From: UBA7672 sp034439955
Lineage (GTDB): Bacteria; Pseudomonadota; Alphaproteobacteria; Caulobacterales; Hyphomonadaceae
Direction: 5' to 3'
Assembly (NCBI GenBank): GCA_034439955.1
Contig: JAWXBJ010000079.1
Location: 1-12,532 of the forward strand
DNA length: 12,532 nt
Numbering within the stretch: the stretch's first letter is position 1; every line of letters begins with the position of its first letter. The notes below the pieces were generated by a model that searched no databases, was not told the DNA's origin, and saw only the letters and a program-made list of their open reading frames with translations. Position numbers and translations under genes: made by a program. Shown here piece after piece: positions 1 to 7,667 of the stretch.

Positions 1-96
1 GGGGAGTGGAGGGAGCATTTCGCGCGAGTTCCGGGGGCGGTCAGCGCCATGTATCCAGCGGCTTTCAGCGGCGCCGACGGCGCACGCTTGCGGCAG

Positions 97-125
97 TTGC
101 CATGGCGAAGCGAATTGCGTAACTG
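97..125 (+). promoter_or_regulatory. Possible promoter of tRNA-Gln
   Basis: A TTGCCA hexamer at 97-102 lies 17 nt before TAACTG at 120-125, ending 14 nt upstream of the mature tRNA 5' end. The -35 box is a fair match to sigma70, while the -10 box is poor, as is common in GC-rich alphaproteobacteria. The position fits; the sequence alone does not prove it. Confidence 0.22.
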
Positions 126-139
126 TCCGCTCCCTCTGC

Positions 140-214
<75 letters not shown>

Positions 215-413
215 GAGGATTTTCGTGCTGCAACGCCGGTGCGCGAAGCGGGTTCGACGCTCCCGCTGACGAAGACGATGTCGCGCTGCCTGTCCCGACA
301 ATCGTAGTCAAAGGCGCGAATGACGCCGGAGGGCATCGAAGGAGAGCGCGCGGACTGCGGTTCCGTCCCGCTGGCGGAGCGAGGGCAAGGTTCGCGGTGA
401 CGTTCCGACCAAC

Positions 414-442
414 TTGACGCTGCAGAATCGCAACGCGACTGT
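414..442 (+). promoter_or_regulatory. Possible promoter of the small membrane protein gene
   Basis: TTGACG at 414-419 matches the -35 consensus in five of six positions. The hexamer 17 nt further on, GACTGT at 437-442, is a weak -10. Transcription from here would begin just before the Shine-Dalgarno sequence at 453-458. The rest of the 249 nt between the tRNA and this gene shows no other feature I can support. Confidence 0.25.
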
Positions 443-466
443 GCGCAGGGATAAGGGGAAAACGTG

Positions 467-865
467 ATGCTGAAGGTCATTCTGGGAGTCGTCGTCGGCA
501 TCGTCGTCGCCATAGCGACCGTGATCGGCGGAGAATTGCTGGTGCATGCGCTGACCGGCGGCCCGGTCGTGGACATGAACGATAAGGCCGCGCTCGAAGC
601 AATGATGGCCTCAACGCCGATCGGGTCGAAAATCGGGGTGGTAGCCACCTATTTCGTCGCCGTTTTGCTTGGCGGGCTGGCGGCGGCGCGGATTTCAGGC
701 CGGGCCTGGACGGCCTGGATCGTCGCAGCCGTGCTGCTGGCGGCGACTGGCGCCAACTACGTCATGCTGCCGCACCCAATGTGGATGATCGCGAGCTCAT
801 TCGCCCTGATTGTCCTGTCCGGGTGGCTGTCCGGGCGGTTCGGGATCAGGCGTTCGGCGGCTTGA
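467..865 (+). CDS. Small four-helix membrane protein, function unknown
   Basis: The product is a 132-residue, strongly hydrophobic protein. Four likely membrane segments lie at roughly residues 2-24, 54-76, 80-101 and 103-125. A short, more polar stretch follows helix 1 (VVDMNDKAALEAMMAS), and the end is basic (GRFGIRRSAA), which suggests a cytoplasmic C terminus. There is no signal peptidase site and no catalytic motif. I do not recognise the family and assign no function. ATG at 467 is preferred because AAGGGG at 453-458 sits 8 nt before it; the overlapping in-frame GTG at 464 is only 5 nt away but cannot be excluded. The gene stands alone between the tRNA and the convergent autotransporter gene, with 44 nt between the two stop codons. 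It looks like a real gene because frame, ribosome binding site and hydrophobic pattern agree. Confidence 0.78.
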   Translation: MLKVILGVVVGIVVAIATVIGGELLVHALTGGPVVDMNDKAALEAMMASTPIGSKIGVVATYFVAVLLGGLAAARISGRAWTAWIVAAVLLAATGANYVMLPHPMWMIASSFALIVLSGWLSGRFGIRRSAA

Positions 866-900
866 CCACGAGCCGGAGGTGAAGTTTGTGGTTCAGGAGG

Positions 901-927
901 CGCCTTGCCTCACCAGAAGGCGAGGCG
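901..927. terminator. Hairpin between convergent genes
   Basis: CGCCTTGCCT (901-910) pairs over ten positions, one of them G-T, with AGGCGAGGCG (918-927) around a 7-nt loop. It overlaps the last codons of the autotransporter and lies 35 nt past the stop of the membrane protein gene. No T-run follows on either strand, so intrinsic termination is uncertain. It may only slow transcription or protect 3' ends. Confidence 0.3.
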
Positions 928-3900
928 AAGCGTCAGCGAGCCGTAGTGCGTCGTCGATCCATCGGCAATCGCCGTGTCGTAACCCAGCTTCATGTTGAGA
1001 TACTCGCTCGAGATGTTGAAGCCGAAGCCGCCGATGACGGCGTCCTCCGGTTCGAGTCCCGGTTCGAGCAAAAAGGCGGTCGTGCCGCCGGCGAAGCGCG
1101 CCGAGCCAGGCGAGCTGTCGTAGGTCAGGATGTTGCGATAGCCGACCGAGATCTCCGGGCGAAGACTGAAACTGTTGTCGGACCCGAAATCGGCGGCCAG
1201 CGACACGCCGTAGGAGCCGGTCGCCAGCGAGCTTTCGGCGTCGCCCACGGTGAGAGCGAACCCGTCATTGGTCGTCACGCTTTCGGTGTAACCTTCCTGC
1301 GTCAGCCTCATATAGTCGAGGCCGACATACGGCTTCAGTTCGAGGAAGCCAAGCGGGACGGAATACGTCGCCCGGGCAGCTGAATTGAGAGCTATGCCTG
1401 ACGAATCGGAGCGGCTGGCGTCCACCAGCCCCGCCACGGCGATCTTGCGGTTGGAGGAGAAATCCACGTAGCCCGCCGAAGCCGTGCCGTTGACCGACAG
1501 CGCGCCGGAGCGCCAGCCGCCATAGGCGCCCAGCGATGTCTGCGCGACGTTGATGGGCGCGCCCGTGCGGCCGTCTTCCTCCAGTTCGACAGATTCGAGC
1601 GCAGCGAACGCCCCGATGACGGCATCGGGAGATGTGATGAGGTCGAGCCCCCCCGCAACGCCGAAGCCTCCGCCGGACACCCCAAGGCCCTGAAAAGATG
1701 TTTCGGAGTCGCGATAAACTCCGAATTCCTCGAGCCACGCGCCGCCTGGCGCGACGGGCTTGTCGCTGACGAGGTCGAGGCGTTGAGCGGTCGCGCCGAA
1801 CGCGGCTGTTGCGTTTGAGGCCAGCAACTCCATTACGGCTGAATCGGGACCAGGCAACAGGTCAGCATACGCCCGGCCGAATTCGTCCGCATCGGCGATC
1901 GACGTGAACGCCGCAGCGATGGTGTTATCGTTTTCGAAGAGGTTGAGGGCGGCCGCGTAGGCGCTCGTCTCCCGGCGGTCAAGGCCGAGTTCGGTCGCTG
2001 TCTTGACCCGCATGTTGAGATCCAGCGCGTTTCCACCGGCGGCCTCGACAAGGCTGATATCGTAAAGGAAAGGAGAATTGGCGTTGAGCATCGCCGCCGC
2101 CGGTCCGGCGAGATTCAGATCGCCAGCCGACAGCACTCGCAGCGAGAAGTTGCGATTGGTGAACTCCTCGAAAATCGGCGTGAACTGGGTGTTCGCCGCC
2201 AGGTCGGCGGCCCCGGACACGTTGAACACCGGTGCGCCGCTGAGAACCCGGGCGTTGTTGACGACGAAACCAATCCTGGCGTTGTTCGAGAGGCTCATCG
2301 AGTTGAGCAAAAGCGTCGCGGAAGCGCGATTGTTCAGCGTCGAATTGTTCACGGCCAGGCCAAGCGTGCCGCCCGCGCCGCTTGTCAACGCCCCGTCCAG
2401 TGTAGAAGCGTTGGCCAGCGAAAGGGATCCAGCCGCCGCTCCGAACGACAGGTTGCCTGTCATCCTGCCGCCGGAGAGCGACACGGCTGCACCCGATCCA
2501 CCGAAGGACGCGTCTCCGATGAGGGCGGCGCTGTTGATGGTCAGCGTGTCCGATCCGGCGCCGAAGGCCACGTCTCCGGTGACTTCGCCGGAGCTGAGGT
2601 TGAATGTGTCCGATCCGGCGCCGAAGAGAATGTCGCCGAAGATCCGCGCATTGTCGACCGAGTCTAACTGGGTAAGCGTGACGTTTGAGGCGCTGCGCGA
2701 GAGATCGATCCCTATGGCGCGCCCGAGCCCGCTGGTGATGGTGTCGCTGGTGTCGTCATCGGTGTATCCGGCGGACACCCTGGACTGATTCAGGAAAGTT
2801 GTGACCGTGCCGGACAGGTCGGAAAACGCGACGGCGTCGCCATCATAGCCGCGCGCTGCGGCCTGCATCAGTCCGCTGTTGGTGACGCGGGGGACACTCG
2901 CTCCCGCCTCAATGCGGACACCTGTTGCGTCATGGTTCGTCTCGGTGGCGACAGCCACATTGATTGAGCCGGTGTTGACAAGCTGCGGCGTGCTCGCCCC
3001 GGCCCCGAAGCTAAGGCCGATGGCGTTGGCCTCGAAACCCTGCGCAGTGATCTGACCGCCGTTGAATACCCCGCCCTCGACGACAGTCTGGCGGGCGCCG
3101 TCGTCCGAGCCCGCGATCCGGAGTCCCGTGGACGCGAAGCCGATATTGAGTCCGTTCGAGCTGATCGAGCCCCGGTTGATCAGGCCGTACTCGTAGTTGA
3201 ACGTGCCGATCACTTCGGTGAAGTTGGTGTCCCTGTCGTCGTCCAGCGTGTCGCGAATCGTCTCGCGAACAAGTCCGAGGCGAAGCGTGTCGCTGGCCGC
3301 ACCGCTGTCAGGCGCAATCAAGAGGGCGGGCGCAGACCCGAAGGTGGATACCGCGCCGGCGGTCCGGTTCTCGTTGAAATTCTGGACGACATCCTTGACA
3401 GCCGCAGTCGGGTCGGCGACGCCGACGGCAGGTCCGTTGACAAGCAGTCCGCGCGTCAGGTCGCCGCGTATCACGAGCGCAGGTCCGCCGGAGAGCAGAT
3501 CGTCGGCATCACGGCGGCTGGCGATCGGCACGCTGCCCGTCGTCAGGAAGTCCGGATCGGCGTAATTGCTGACGGTCGTACTGGTGAAGCCAGTCGAGAT
3601 GACAGAACCGTCGACCAGAAACTCGCCAGCGACATCGCCGGCGACACGCACGGCGGTGGATCCTTCGCCGGTTGCGACGGTGGAGCCGCCGACGGCGACA
3701 TCGCCGGAGACATTCCCGCGGATGTCCAGACCGAAGCTGTTCGCGCCGGTGACCGCCACGGCGGCGCGCTGGCGGTAGGAACCGTTGACGGCCGAGCGGA
3801 GGGAAACTCCGGCGGAGGCGTTTCCTTCGACGGTAATCCCGCCGGCGGTAAGGACGACATCGCCGGCAAGCGCGCCGCCGGAATCCAGGAGGACGCCCGT

Positions 3901-4302
3901 GCGGCCGGTTCCCATGGCGAGCGGACCGTCGGCGTCGCCGTCGGCGTCCGCGTCGGCGCGCGTGTAGTCTTCGAGGAGGGCGATCGTGCCGGAACCCGTG
4001 TAGCCGGCGGTGAAGCCGGGCAGAATCCGGACGGCAGTCGCGTTGTCGGCATTCGCGGCGGCAATCGCGCCGGCGTTCGTGACGGTGTTGTTGCTGTCAA
4101 TCGTGACGGCAGTCGCGCCGGCGCCCGTGACGGCGATCGAGCCGGTAGTCGTGACGGTGACATTGGCGGCGGCGCCGGCATTGGCGCTCGCGGTGGCGAT
4201 CGGAGCGGTGGTTGCGGTGGAAATGCTGACCTGGGCCATTGCCGGGAAGGCCAGCACGAGGGGAGCGGCGGCCGAAAGCAGAAGCCGGACCTTGAATGAC
4301 AT
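910..4302 (-). CDS. Type V autotransporter, outer-membrane beta-barrel protein
   Basis: The product has 1130 residues. A Sec signal peptide (1-23) has a basic start, a hydrophobic core and an A-M-A cleavage site before Q24. The passenger (about 24-770) is rich in Gly, Ala, Ser, Thr and Asn, with repeated VTNxG / NTGSI-type strands, as expected of a right-handed beta-helix. It includes an Asp-rich insert at 111-127 and 20-residue repeats at 553-652. A helical linker (about 775-845, including GRAYADLLPGPDSAVMELL) leads into the barrel domain (about 855-1130), which has alternating strands and an aromatic end, F1129-W1130. Family knowledge says that the barrel inserts through BAM and helps expose the passenger. 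No protease triad is obvious, so an adhesin or surface-scaffold role is inference. AGGAG at 4315-4319 lies 12 nt before ATG, which is rather far. The gene is monocistronic by context. The passenger ligand and any cleavage cannot be read from the sequence. Confidence 0.93.
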   Translation of the reverse strand: MSFKVRLLLSAAAPLVLAFPAMAQVSISTATTAPIATASANAGAAANVTVTTTGSIAVTGAGATAVTIDSNNTVTNAGAIAAANADNATAVRILPGFTAGYTGSGTIALLEDYTRADADADGDADGPLAMGTGRTGVLLDSGGALAGDVVLTAGGITVEGNASAGVSLRSAVNGSYRQRAAVAVTGANSFGLDIRGNVSGDVAVGGSTVATGEGSTAVRVAGDVAGEFLVDGSVISTGFTSTTVSNYADPDFLTTGSVPIASRRDADDLLSGGPALVIRGDLTRGLLVNGPAVGVADPTAAVKDVVQNFNENRTAGAVSTFGSAPALLIAPDSGAASDTLRLGLVRETIRDTLDDDRDTNFTEVIGTFNYEYGLINRGSISSNGLNIGFASTGLRIAGSDDGARQTVVEGGVFNGGQITAQGFEANAIGLSFGAGASTPQLVNTGSINVAVATETNHDATGVRIEAGASVPRVTNSGLMQAAARGYDGDAVAFSDLSGTVTTFLNQSRVSAGYTDDDTSDTITSGLGRAIGIDLSRSASNVTLTQLDSVDNARIFGDILFGAGSDTFNLSSGEVTGDVAFGAGSDTLTINSAALIGDASFGGSGAAVSLSGGRMTGNLSFGAAAGSLSLANASTLDGALTSGAGGTLGLAVNNSTLNNRASATLLLNSMSLSNNARIGFVVNNARVLSGAPVFNVSGAADLAANTQFTPIFEEFTNRNFSLRVLSAGDLNLAGPAAAMLNANSPFLYDISLVEAAGGNALDLNMRVKTATELGLDRRETSAYAAALNLFENDNTIAAAFTSIADADEFGRAYADLLPGPDSAVMELLASNATAAFGATAQRLDLVSDKPVAPGGAWLEEFGVYRDSETSFQGLGVSGGGFGVAGGLDLITSPDAVIGAFAALESVELEEDGRTGAPINVAQTSLGAYGGWRSGALSVNGTASAGYVDFSSNRKIAVAGLVDASRSDSSGIALNSAARATYSVPLGFLELKPYVGLDYMRLTQEGYTESVTTNDGFALTVGDAESSLATGSYGVSLAADFGSDNSFSLRPEISVGYRNILTYDSSPGSARFAGGTTAFLLEPGLEPEDAVIGGFGFNISSEYLNMKLGYDTAIADGSTTHYGSLTLRLAFW
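2347..2646 (-). repeat. Five 20-residue (60-bp) repeats in the autotransporter passenger
   Basis: Residues 553-652 show an exact 20-residue period. Phe recurs at 560, 580, 600 and 620, and Gly at 556, 576, 596 and 616. The pattern is G-D/N-x-x-F-G-x-G-x-x-x-x-L/F-x-L/I, and the fifth unit is degenerate. The first two units share FGAGSDT exactly. The length fits about one beta-helix turn per unit, and the DNA period is 60 bp. Confidence 0.75.
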
Positions 4303-4326
4303 GTGAGCCGTCGACTCCTGAACTGA

Positions 4327-4355
4327 ACTTTAGGCGGAAGGCCGGAAGCGTCCAA
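4327..4355 (-). promoter_or_regulatory. Candidate sigma70-like promoter of the autotransporter gene
   Basis: On the minus strand TTGGAC (4350-4355) and TAAAGT (4327-4332) are separated by exactly 17 nt. The inferred start near 4320 would give a leader of under 20 nt, with AGGAG (4315-4319) almost at its 5' end. That is tight, so a more upstream promoter remains possible. Confidence 0.4.
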
Positions 4356-4366
4356 CCCGGCCCGTC

Positions 4367-4378
4367 GGACACGTGTCC
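4367..4378. promoter_or_regulatory. Perfect 12-bp palindrome, possible operator
   Basis: GGACACGTGTCC is fully self-complementary and contains a CACGTG core. It lies 11 nt upstream of the candidate -35 box of the autotransporter gene, a position typical of an activator site. No regulator can be named from the sequence. Confidence 0.35.
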
Positions 4379-4481
4379 CGTAACCCGCCCGGCGCCGGCT
4401 TGCTACCCCGCGCCTGCGCAATTGTGACGGTGGGCAGTCGGAGGCCATGGTTGTGGCGGAAAGTGGGCCGGTGGAGGTTTG

Positions 4482-4508
4482 CCTCCCTCAGTCGCAGACT
4501 GGGGGAGG
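4482..4508. repeat. Palindromic element, CCTCCC/GGGAGG hairpin
   Basis: A 12-bp arm starting CCTCCC (4482-4493) pairs with the arm ending GGGAGG (4497-4508), with one T-G pair and a 3-nt loop GCA. It is the first part of the repeat mosaic filling 4482-4700 between the kinase and autotransporter genes. I recall similar CCTCCCCCAGTC hairpins scattered in Caulobacterales and sphingomonad genomes. The preceding stretch 4379-4481 shows nothing else I can support. Confidence 0.6.
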
Positions 4509-4523
4509 TGGCGCGCTGCGAAG

Positions 4524-4624
4524 CGGCGTGACGGAGGGGGGACAAGGAAAGGAAGATTCCCGGGTCGCGCTTCGCTTGCCCGAGAATGACTTCTCTCAAT
4601 GCCTTGCCCCCCTCCGTCACGCCG
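4524..4624. repeat. Long inverted repeat with nested palindromic loop
   Basis: The 18-nt arm CGGCGTGACGGAGGGGGG (4524-4541) is the exact complement of 4607-4624. Five further pairs follow (CAAGG 4543-4547 with CCTTG 4602-4606) after a one-base bulge at A4542. The enclosed sequence holds a second imperfect palindrome at 4556-4587, ATTCCCGGG against CCCGAGAAT. A wider 12-bp perfect inverted pair, 4500-4511 with 4674-4685, brackets the whole. No coding frame here looks real. Confidence 0.75.
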
Positions 4625-4665
4625 CGTCCTTCGACACGGGCCTTCGGCCCGGCTCAGGATGAGGC
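4625..4665 (+). repeat. REP-like palindromic element
   Basis: A central perfect hairpin CGGGCC-TTC-GGCCCG (4637-4651) is flanked by TTCGAC on the left and GCTCA then ATGAGG on the right. The outer arms pair only through TCCT/AGGA because the left arm is fused to the preceding inverted repeat. The skeleton is the same as that of the elements at 10096-10149 and 10327-10380, with a different stem sequence. Confidence 0.6.
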
Positions 4666-4676
4666 GCAGCGATCCA

Positions 4677-4700
4677 CCTCCCCCACATGCGTGGTGGAGG
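4677..4700. terminator. Hairpin downstream of the sensor kinase gene
   Basis: CCTCCCCCAC (4677-4686) pairs with GTGGTGGAGG (4691-4700) over ten positions with one mismatch and the loop ATGC. It begins 18 nt past the kinase stop codon on the minus strand. There is no T-run, so it may be a repeat-family hairpin acting as a 3' boundary instead of a true intrinsic terminator. Confidence 0.35.
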
Positions 4701-4718
4701 ACGGGCGCCGGGGTCATT

Positions 4719-7439
4719 TCAGGGCAGCGGGGTGTCGATGCGGCAGGTGACGCCTTCGGGATCGAAGGCGAGATCGACCTGCGTCGCGTCATCGGCGCCG
4801 AGGACGCGTTCGATGAGCCGCGTGCCGAAGCCGAAGCGTTCCGGCGGCCTGACACTGGGGCCGCCGCGCTCGGTCCAGGAAAAACGCAGGCGGCGATCCG
4901 GGTCGGTCTCGACGACCTCCCAGGCGATCGACACCGTCCCGCCGTCGACGGAGAGCGAGCCGTATTTCGCCGCGTTGGTCGCCAGCTCGTGCAGGGCGAG
5001 CGAGAAATTGAGCGCCATCCAGGCCGGCAGCCGGACGGCGGGACCCAGAACACTGATGCGCGCCATGCCGGAATCGGAGAGGCCGCGATGCGGGGCGAGG
5101 GTCTCGTTCACGATGTCGGTGAGGCTGGCGCGGTCCCAGTTTTCGCGCGTCAGCACGTCGTGCGCCTTGGCGAGGGCCTGCAGGCGCGACGCGAACGACT
5201 GCCTCGCGGAGGCATCGGTCTTGTCTCCGCGGAAGGTTTGCCCGGCCAGCGACTGCACCATGGCGAGCGTGTTCTTGACCCGGTGGTTCAGCTCATTGGC
5301 CAGGAGCTCGCGATGCTCCTCGGCCTTCTTGCGCTCGGAGATGTCCTTGACGGTGCCGACGAAGCGCATGGGACGCCCGCCGTCAAAGAGGATCTTGCCG
5401 ACCGCCTCGACCCATCGCACCGGGCCGTCGGCCGAACCCAGACGGTATTGGGCGCGATAATCGCCGTCGCCCGCAGGATCGAGCGCCCTCTCGATCAGTG
5501 CGCGGGTTGTCTCGCGATCGTCCGGATGCAGACCCCTGATGAACAGGCCGAAAGTGATCGGCGTGTCCGCATCGACGCCCCACAGCCCCCGAACGATGGG
5601 ATCCCAGGCGATGACGCCGGTTGCGAGGTCGAAATCATAGATGCCGAAACCTGCGGCGTCCTTGGCCTGCTGGAGGCGCTCCTCGCTTTCGCGCAGCGCA
5701 AGCTCGGCGGCGCGCAGCTCGGTGACGTCGGTATTGGCGCCGAACCAGCGGACGATTTCTCCGGCATCGTCGCGGATCGGGTTGATGCGGGTGAGGAAGG
5801 GGCGGAAGACGCCGTCAGCGCCTTTCAGCGGGAAAGTCATCTCGAAGGGATCGCCCGTCTCCAGCGAGCGGCGCCAGCGCGCAACCACGCCCGGGAGAAT
5901 TTCGGGGTCGTGCACCGATTCCCAGCCCCACCCGGCCTGATCCTCGGCCGACGTCCCGGTATAGTCGTACCAGCGCCGGTTGTACCAGAAGATGTGACCG
6001 TCCGCGTAGGCCATCCAGCACAACGCCGGGATGTTGTCGGCGAGCGTCTGGAATTCCTCGCCGCGTATGCGCAGCGCCTCTTCTGACCGCTTGCGGTCGG
6101 TGACGTCGCGAAAGAAGATCGCCAGCCGGTCGGCGGACGGGTAGGCGCGCATCTCGTACCAGGCGCGGCGTCCGTCCTCGTAGGTCCACTCGTGTTCGAG
6201 GGCGACCGGCACGCCCTCGCGCATGGCCTTTTTGTAAAGTTCGCCGACCTCGGCGTCCTCGGAGCCCGGGAATGCCTCCCAGTGCGACCGGCCGATGATT
6301 CCGGCGGGCGAGCGGCCGTCGAGGCGCATGCCCTCCGCGTTCATCTCGATCACGCGGAAATCGGCGTCGAGAACGCAAAAGCCCTCTCCCATGCCCTCGA
6401 CCACCTGACGCAGCCGGGCGTCGCTTTCGCGCAAGGTCGCCGCCGAGCGGGCGCGCTCGACTTCCGACCAGGTGCGTTCCGCGACCTCGCGGACAAAGGC
6501 TTCGTCCTCGTCGGTCCAATGACGCGCCGTCCCCTGATTGGCATAGAGCAGGGCGGCGAGGCGTCCCTCCCTGAAGAGCGGAAGATTGAGAGTGGCGCGG
6601 GCGCCGAGCGCGATCCGGGCGGAAGCCGCCTCCTTGTCCAGCCTGTCGTCGGCGAGCGCGTCGGTGATACGGACGGTGCGCCCGGCGCGCAGGTCGGCGC
6701 CCACCGCCGGTCCGAAGTCGTCGAGGCGCCAGCGGCCGACAAGACGGGGCAGGGCGCCGTCGGTCCATTCGCGTTCGATGGTGGTGAAATCACCCGTCTC
6801 GTCCATCTCGCCATAGCCGCATCGGGACACGCCAAGGCGCCGGCCGAGAAATCCGGCGGCGGCGGCCATGACCTCGACCGGGTCGCCAAGGTCGCGGGTG
6901 CACGCGGCGAGATCGGAGCGGAAATCTGCCAGACGGGCTGCGCGGACGCTGTCCGTGGTCTCGATCGCCACCGAAAGCACCCCGCGAATGACGCCGGCCT
7001 CGTCGTGCAGGGGCGAATAGGAAAAGGTGAAGGTCGCCACCGCCGGCCGGCCGTCGCGCTCAAGGGTCAGCGGCAGGCTGTCGAGAAGGACCGTCTCTCC
7101 CGCCAGCGCCCGCGACAGCAGGGGTTCGAGGTCGCCCCACACATCGGGCCAGACGTCCCGGAAGGGCCGGCCAAGCGCGCCTGGATGCCGGTCGCCGACA
7201 ATCGGGATGCAGGCGTCGTTGTAGAGGTAGGGGAGGCCCTCGCCCCAGGCGATGAACATGGGGAAGGCCGAATGGGTCATCATGGCGACCACCGATTTCA
7301 GCGATTGCGGCCATGTGTCGGGCGGGCCAAGGGCGCTTGCACGCCAGTCATGCGCCCGCATGAGCGCGCCCATCTCGCCGCCGCCCTGCGGGAAGTCCGC
7401 GCCGGCCGGAATGGCTCGTGTCGAAGGAGATGTTCTCAC
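4719..7439 (-). CDS. HWE-family sensor histidine kinase with multiple PAS and a GAF domain
   Basis: The product has 906 residues and no membrane segment, so it is probably cytoplasmic. Apparent order: an N-terminal PAS-like domain (about 24-160, with the FPMFIAWGEGLPYLYND motif), GAF (about 172-325), PAS (333-450), PAS_3-type (455-577, with GWGWESVHDPEILP), PAS_3-type (580-706), HWE dimerisation domain and ATPase. The phosphoacceptor is H719 in ELNHRVKNTLAMVQSL. The three residues that name the family are present: H817 in the N box (LHELATNAAKYGSLS), then W855 and E857 in FSWTERGG. The glycine loop is GFGTRLIERVLG (869-880). There is no receiver domain and no LOV NCRFLQ motif, so light sensing is not indicated. 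No response regulator gene is in the window, so the partner is unknown. The start is uncertain: GTG at 7439 has no strong Shine-Dalgarno sequence, and M23 or M27 could also initiate just before the conserved region. Confidence 0.93.
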   Translation of the reverse strand: MRTSPSTRAIPAGADFPQGGGEMGALMRAHDWRASALGPPDTWPQSLKSVVAMMTHSAFPMFIAWGEGLPYLYNDACIPIVGDRHPGALGRPFRDVWPDVWGDLEPLLSRALAGETVLLDSLPLTLERDGRPAVATFTFSYSPLHDEAGVIRGVLSVAIETTDSVRAARLADFRSDLAACTRDLGDPVEVMAAAAGFLGRRLGVSRCGYGEMDETGDFTTIEREWTDGALPRLVGRWRLDDFGPAVGADLRAGRTVRITDALADDRLDKEAASARIALGARATLNLPLFREGRLAALLYANQGTARHWTDEDEAFVREVAERTWSEVERARSAATLRESDARLRQVVEGMGEGFCVLDADFRVIEMNAEGMRLDGRSPAGIIGRSHWEAFPGSEDAEVGELYKKAMREGVPVALEHEWTYEDGRRAWYEMRAYPSADRLAIFFRDVTDRKRSEEALRIRGEEFQTLADNIPALCWMAYADGHIFWYNRRWYDYTGTSAEDQAGWGWESVHDPEILPGVVARWRRSLETGDPFEMTFPLKGADGVFRPFLTRINPIRDDAGEIVRWFGANTDVTELRAAELALRESEERLQQAKDAAGFGIYDFDLATGVIAWDPIVRGLWGVDADTPITFGLFIRGLHPDDRETTRALIERALDPAGDGDYRAQYRLGSADGPVRWVEAVGKILFDGGRPMRFVGTVKDISERKKAEEHRELLANELNHRVKNTLAMVQSLAGQTFRGDKTDASARQSFASRLQALAKAHDVLTRENWDRASLTDIVNETLAPHRGLSDSGMARISVLGPAVRLPAWMALNFSLALHELATNAAKYGSLSVDGGTVSIAWEVVETDPDRRLRFSWTERGGPSVRPPERFGFGTRLIERVLGADDATQVDLAFDPEGVTCRIDTPLP

Positions 7440-7512
7440 GGGCTCTGGCCTGAAGCGTCCTGGAAGCGGAGGTCGGCGCCGCCGGTTTTAGGCGGGCCAT
7501 CCGATGTACGGC

Positions 7513-7540
7513 AATCTATACGGCGAGGGACGGGAGGCAA
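7513..7540 (-). promoter_or_regulatory. Possible promoter of the sensor kinase gene
   Basis: On the minus strand TTGCCT (7535-7540) and TAGATT (7513-7518) are 16 nt apart, each matching the consensus in four of six positions. The transcript would have a leader of about 65 nt. The 306-nt divergent region 7440-7745 carries no gene; this, the palindrome at 7624 and the sulfatase promoter are the signals I can see in it. Confidence 0.27.
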
Positions 7541-7623
7541 GGCGTGGAAGGGGGCGCCTGAAGGGGTGGCCGCCGCTGGAGGTCGCCTGGGCGGGGGCCG
7601 GCGGGGCGGCAAGGGAGACGGCC

Positions 7624-7639
7624 CGCATGAAAACATGCG
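7624..7639. promoter_or_regulatory. Palindrome in the divergent control region, possible operator
   Basis: CGCATGAAAACATGCG consists of two perfectly complementary 6-bp halves around AAAA. It lies 28 nt upstream of the candidate sulfatase -35 box, in the region shared with the divergent kinase gene. It could bind a dimeric regulator; no regulator gene is adjacent. Confidence 0.3.
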
Positions 7640-7667
7640 CGGCGACGCGACGCATCGGAGTTTTCCC

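Noticed and set aside
4599..6086. Plus-strand open frame of 495 codons antisense to the kinase
   Set aside because: It is the reverse-strand shadow of a clear HWE kinase in GC-rich DNA, has low-complexity composition and no recognisable domain, and begins inside repeat elements.
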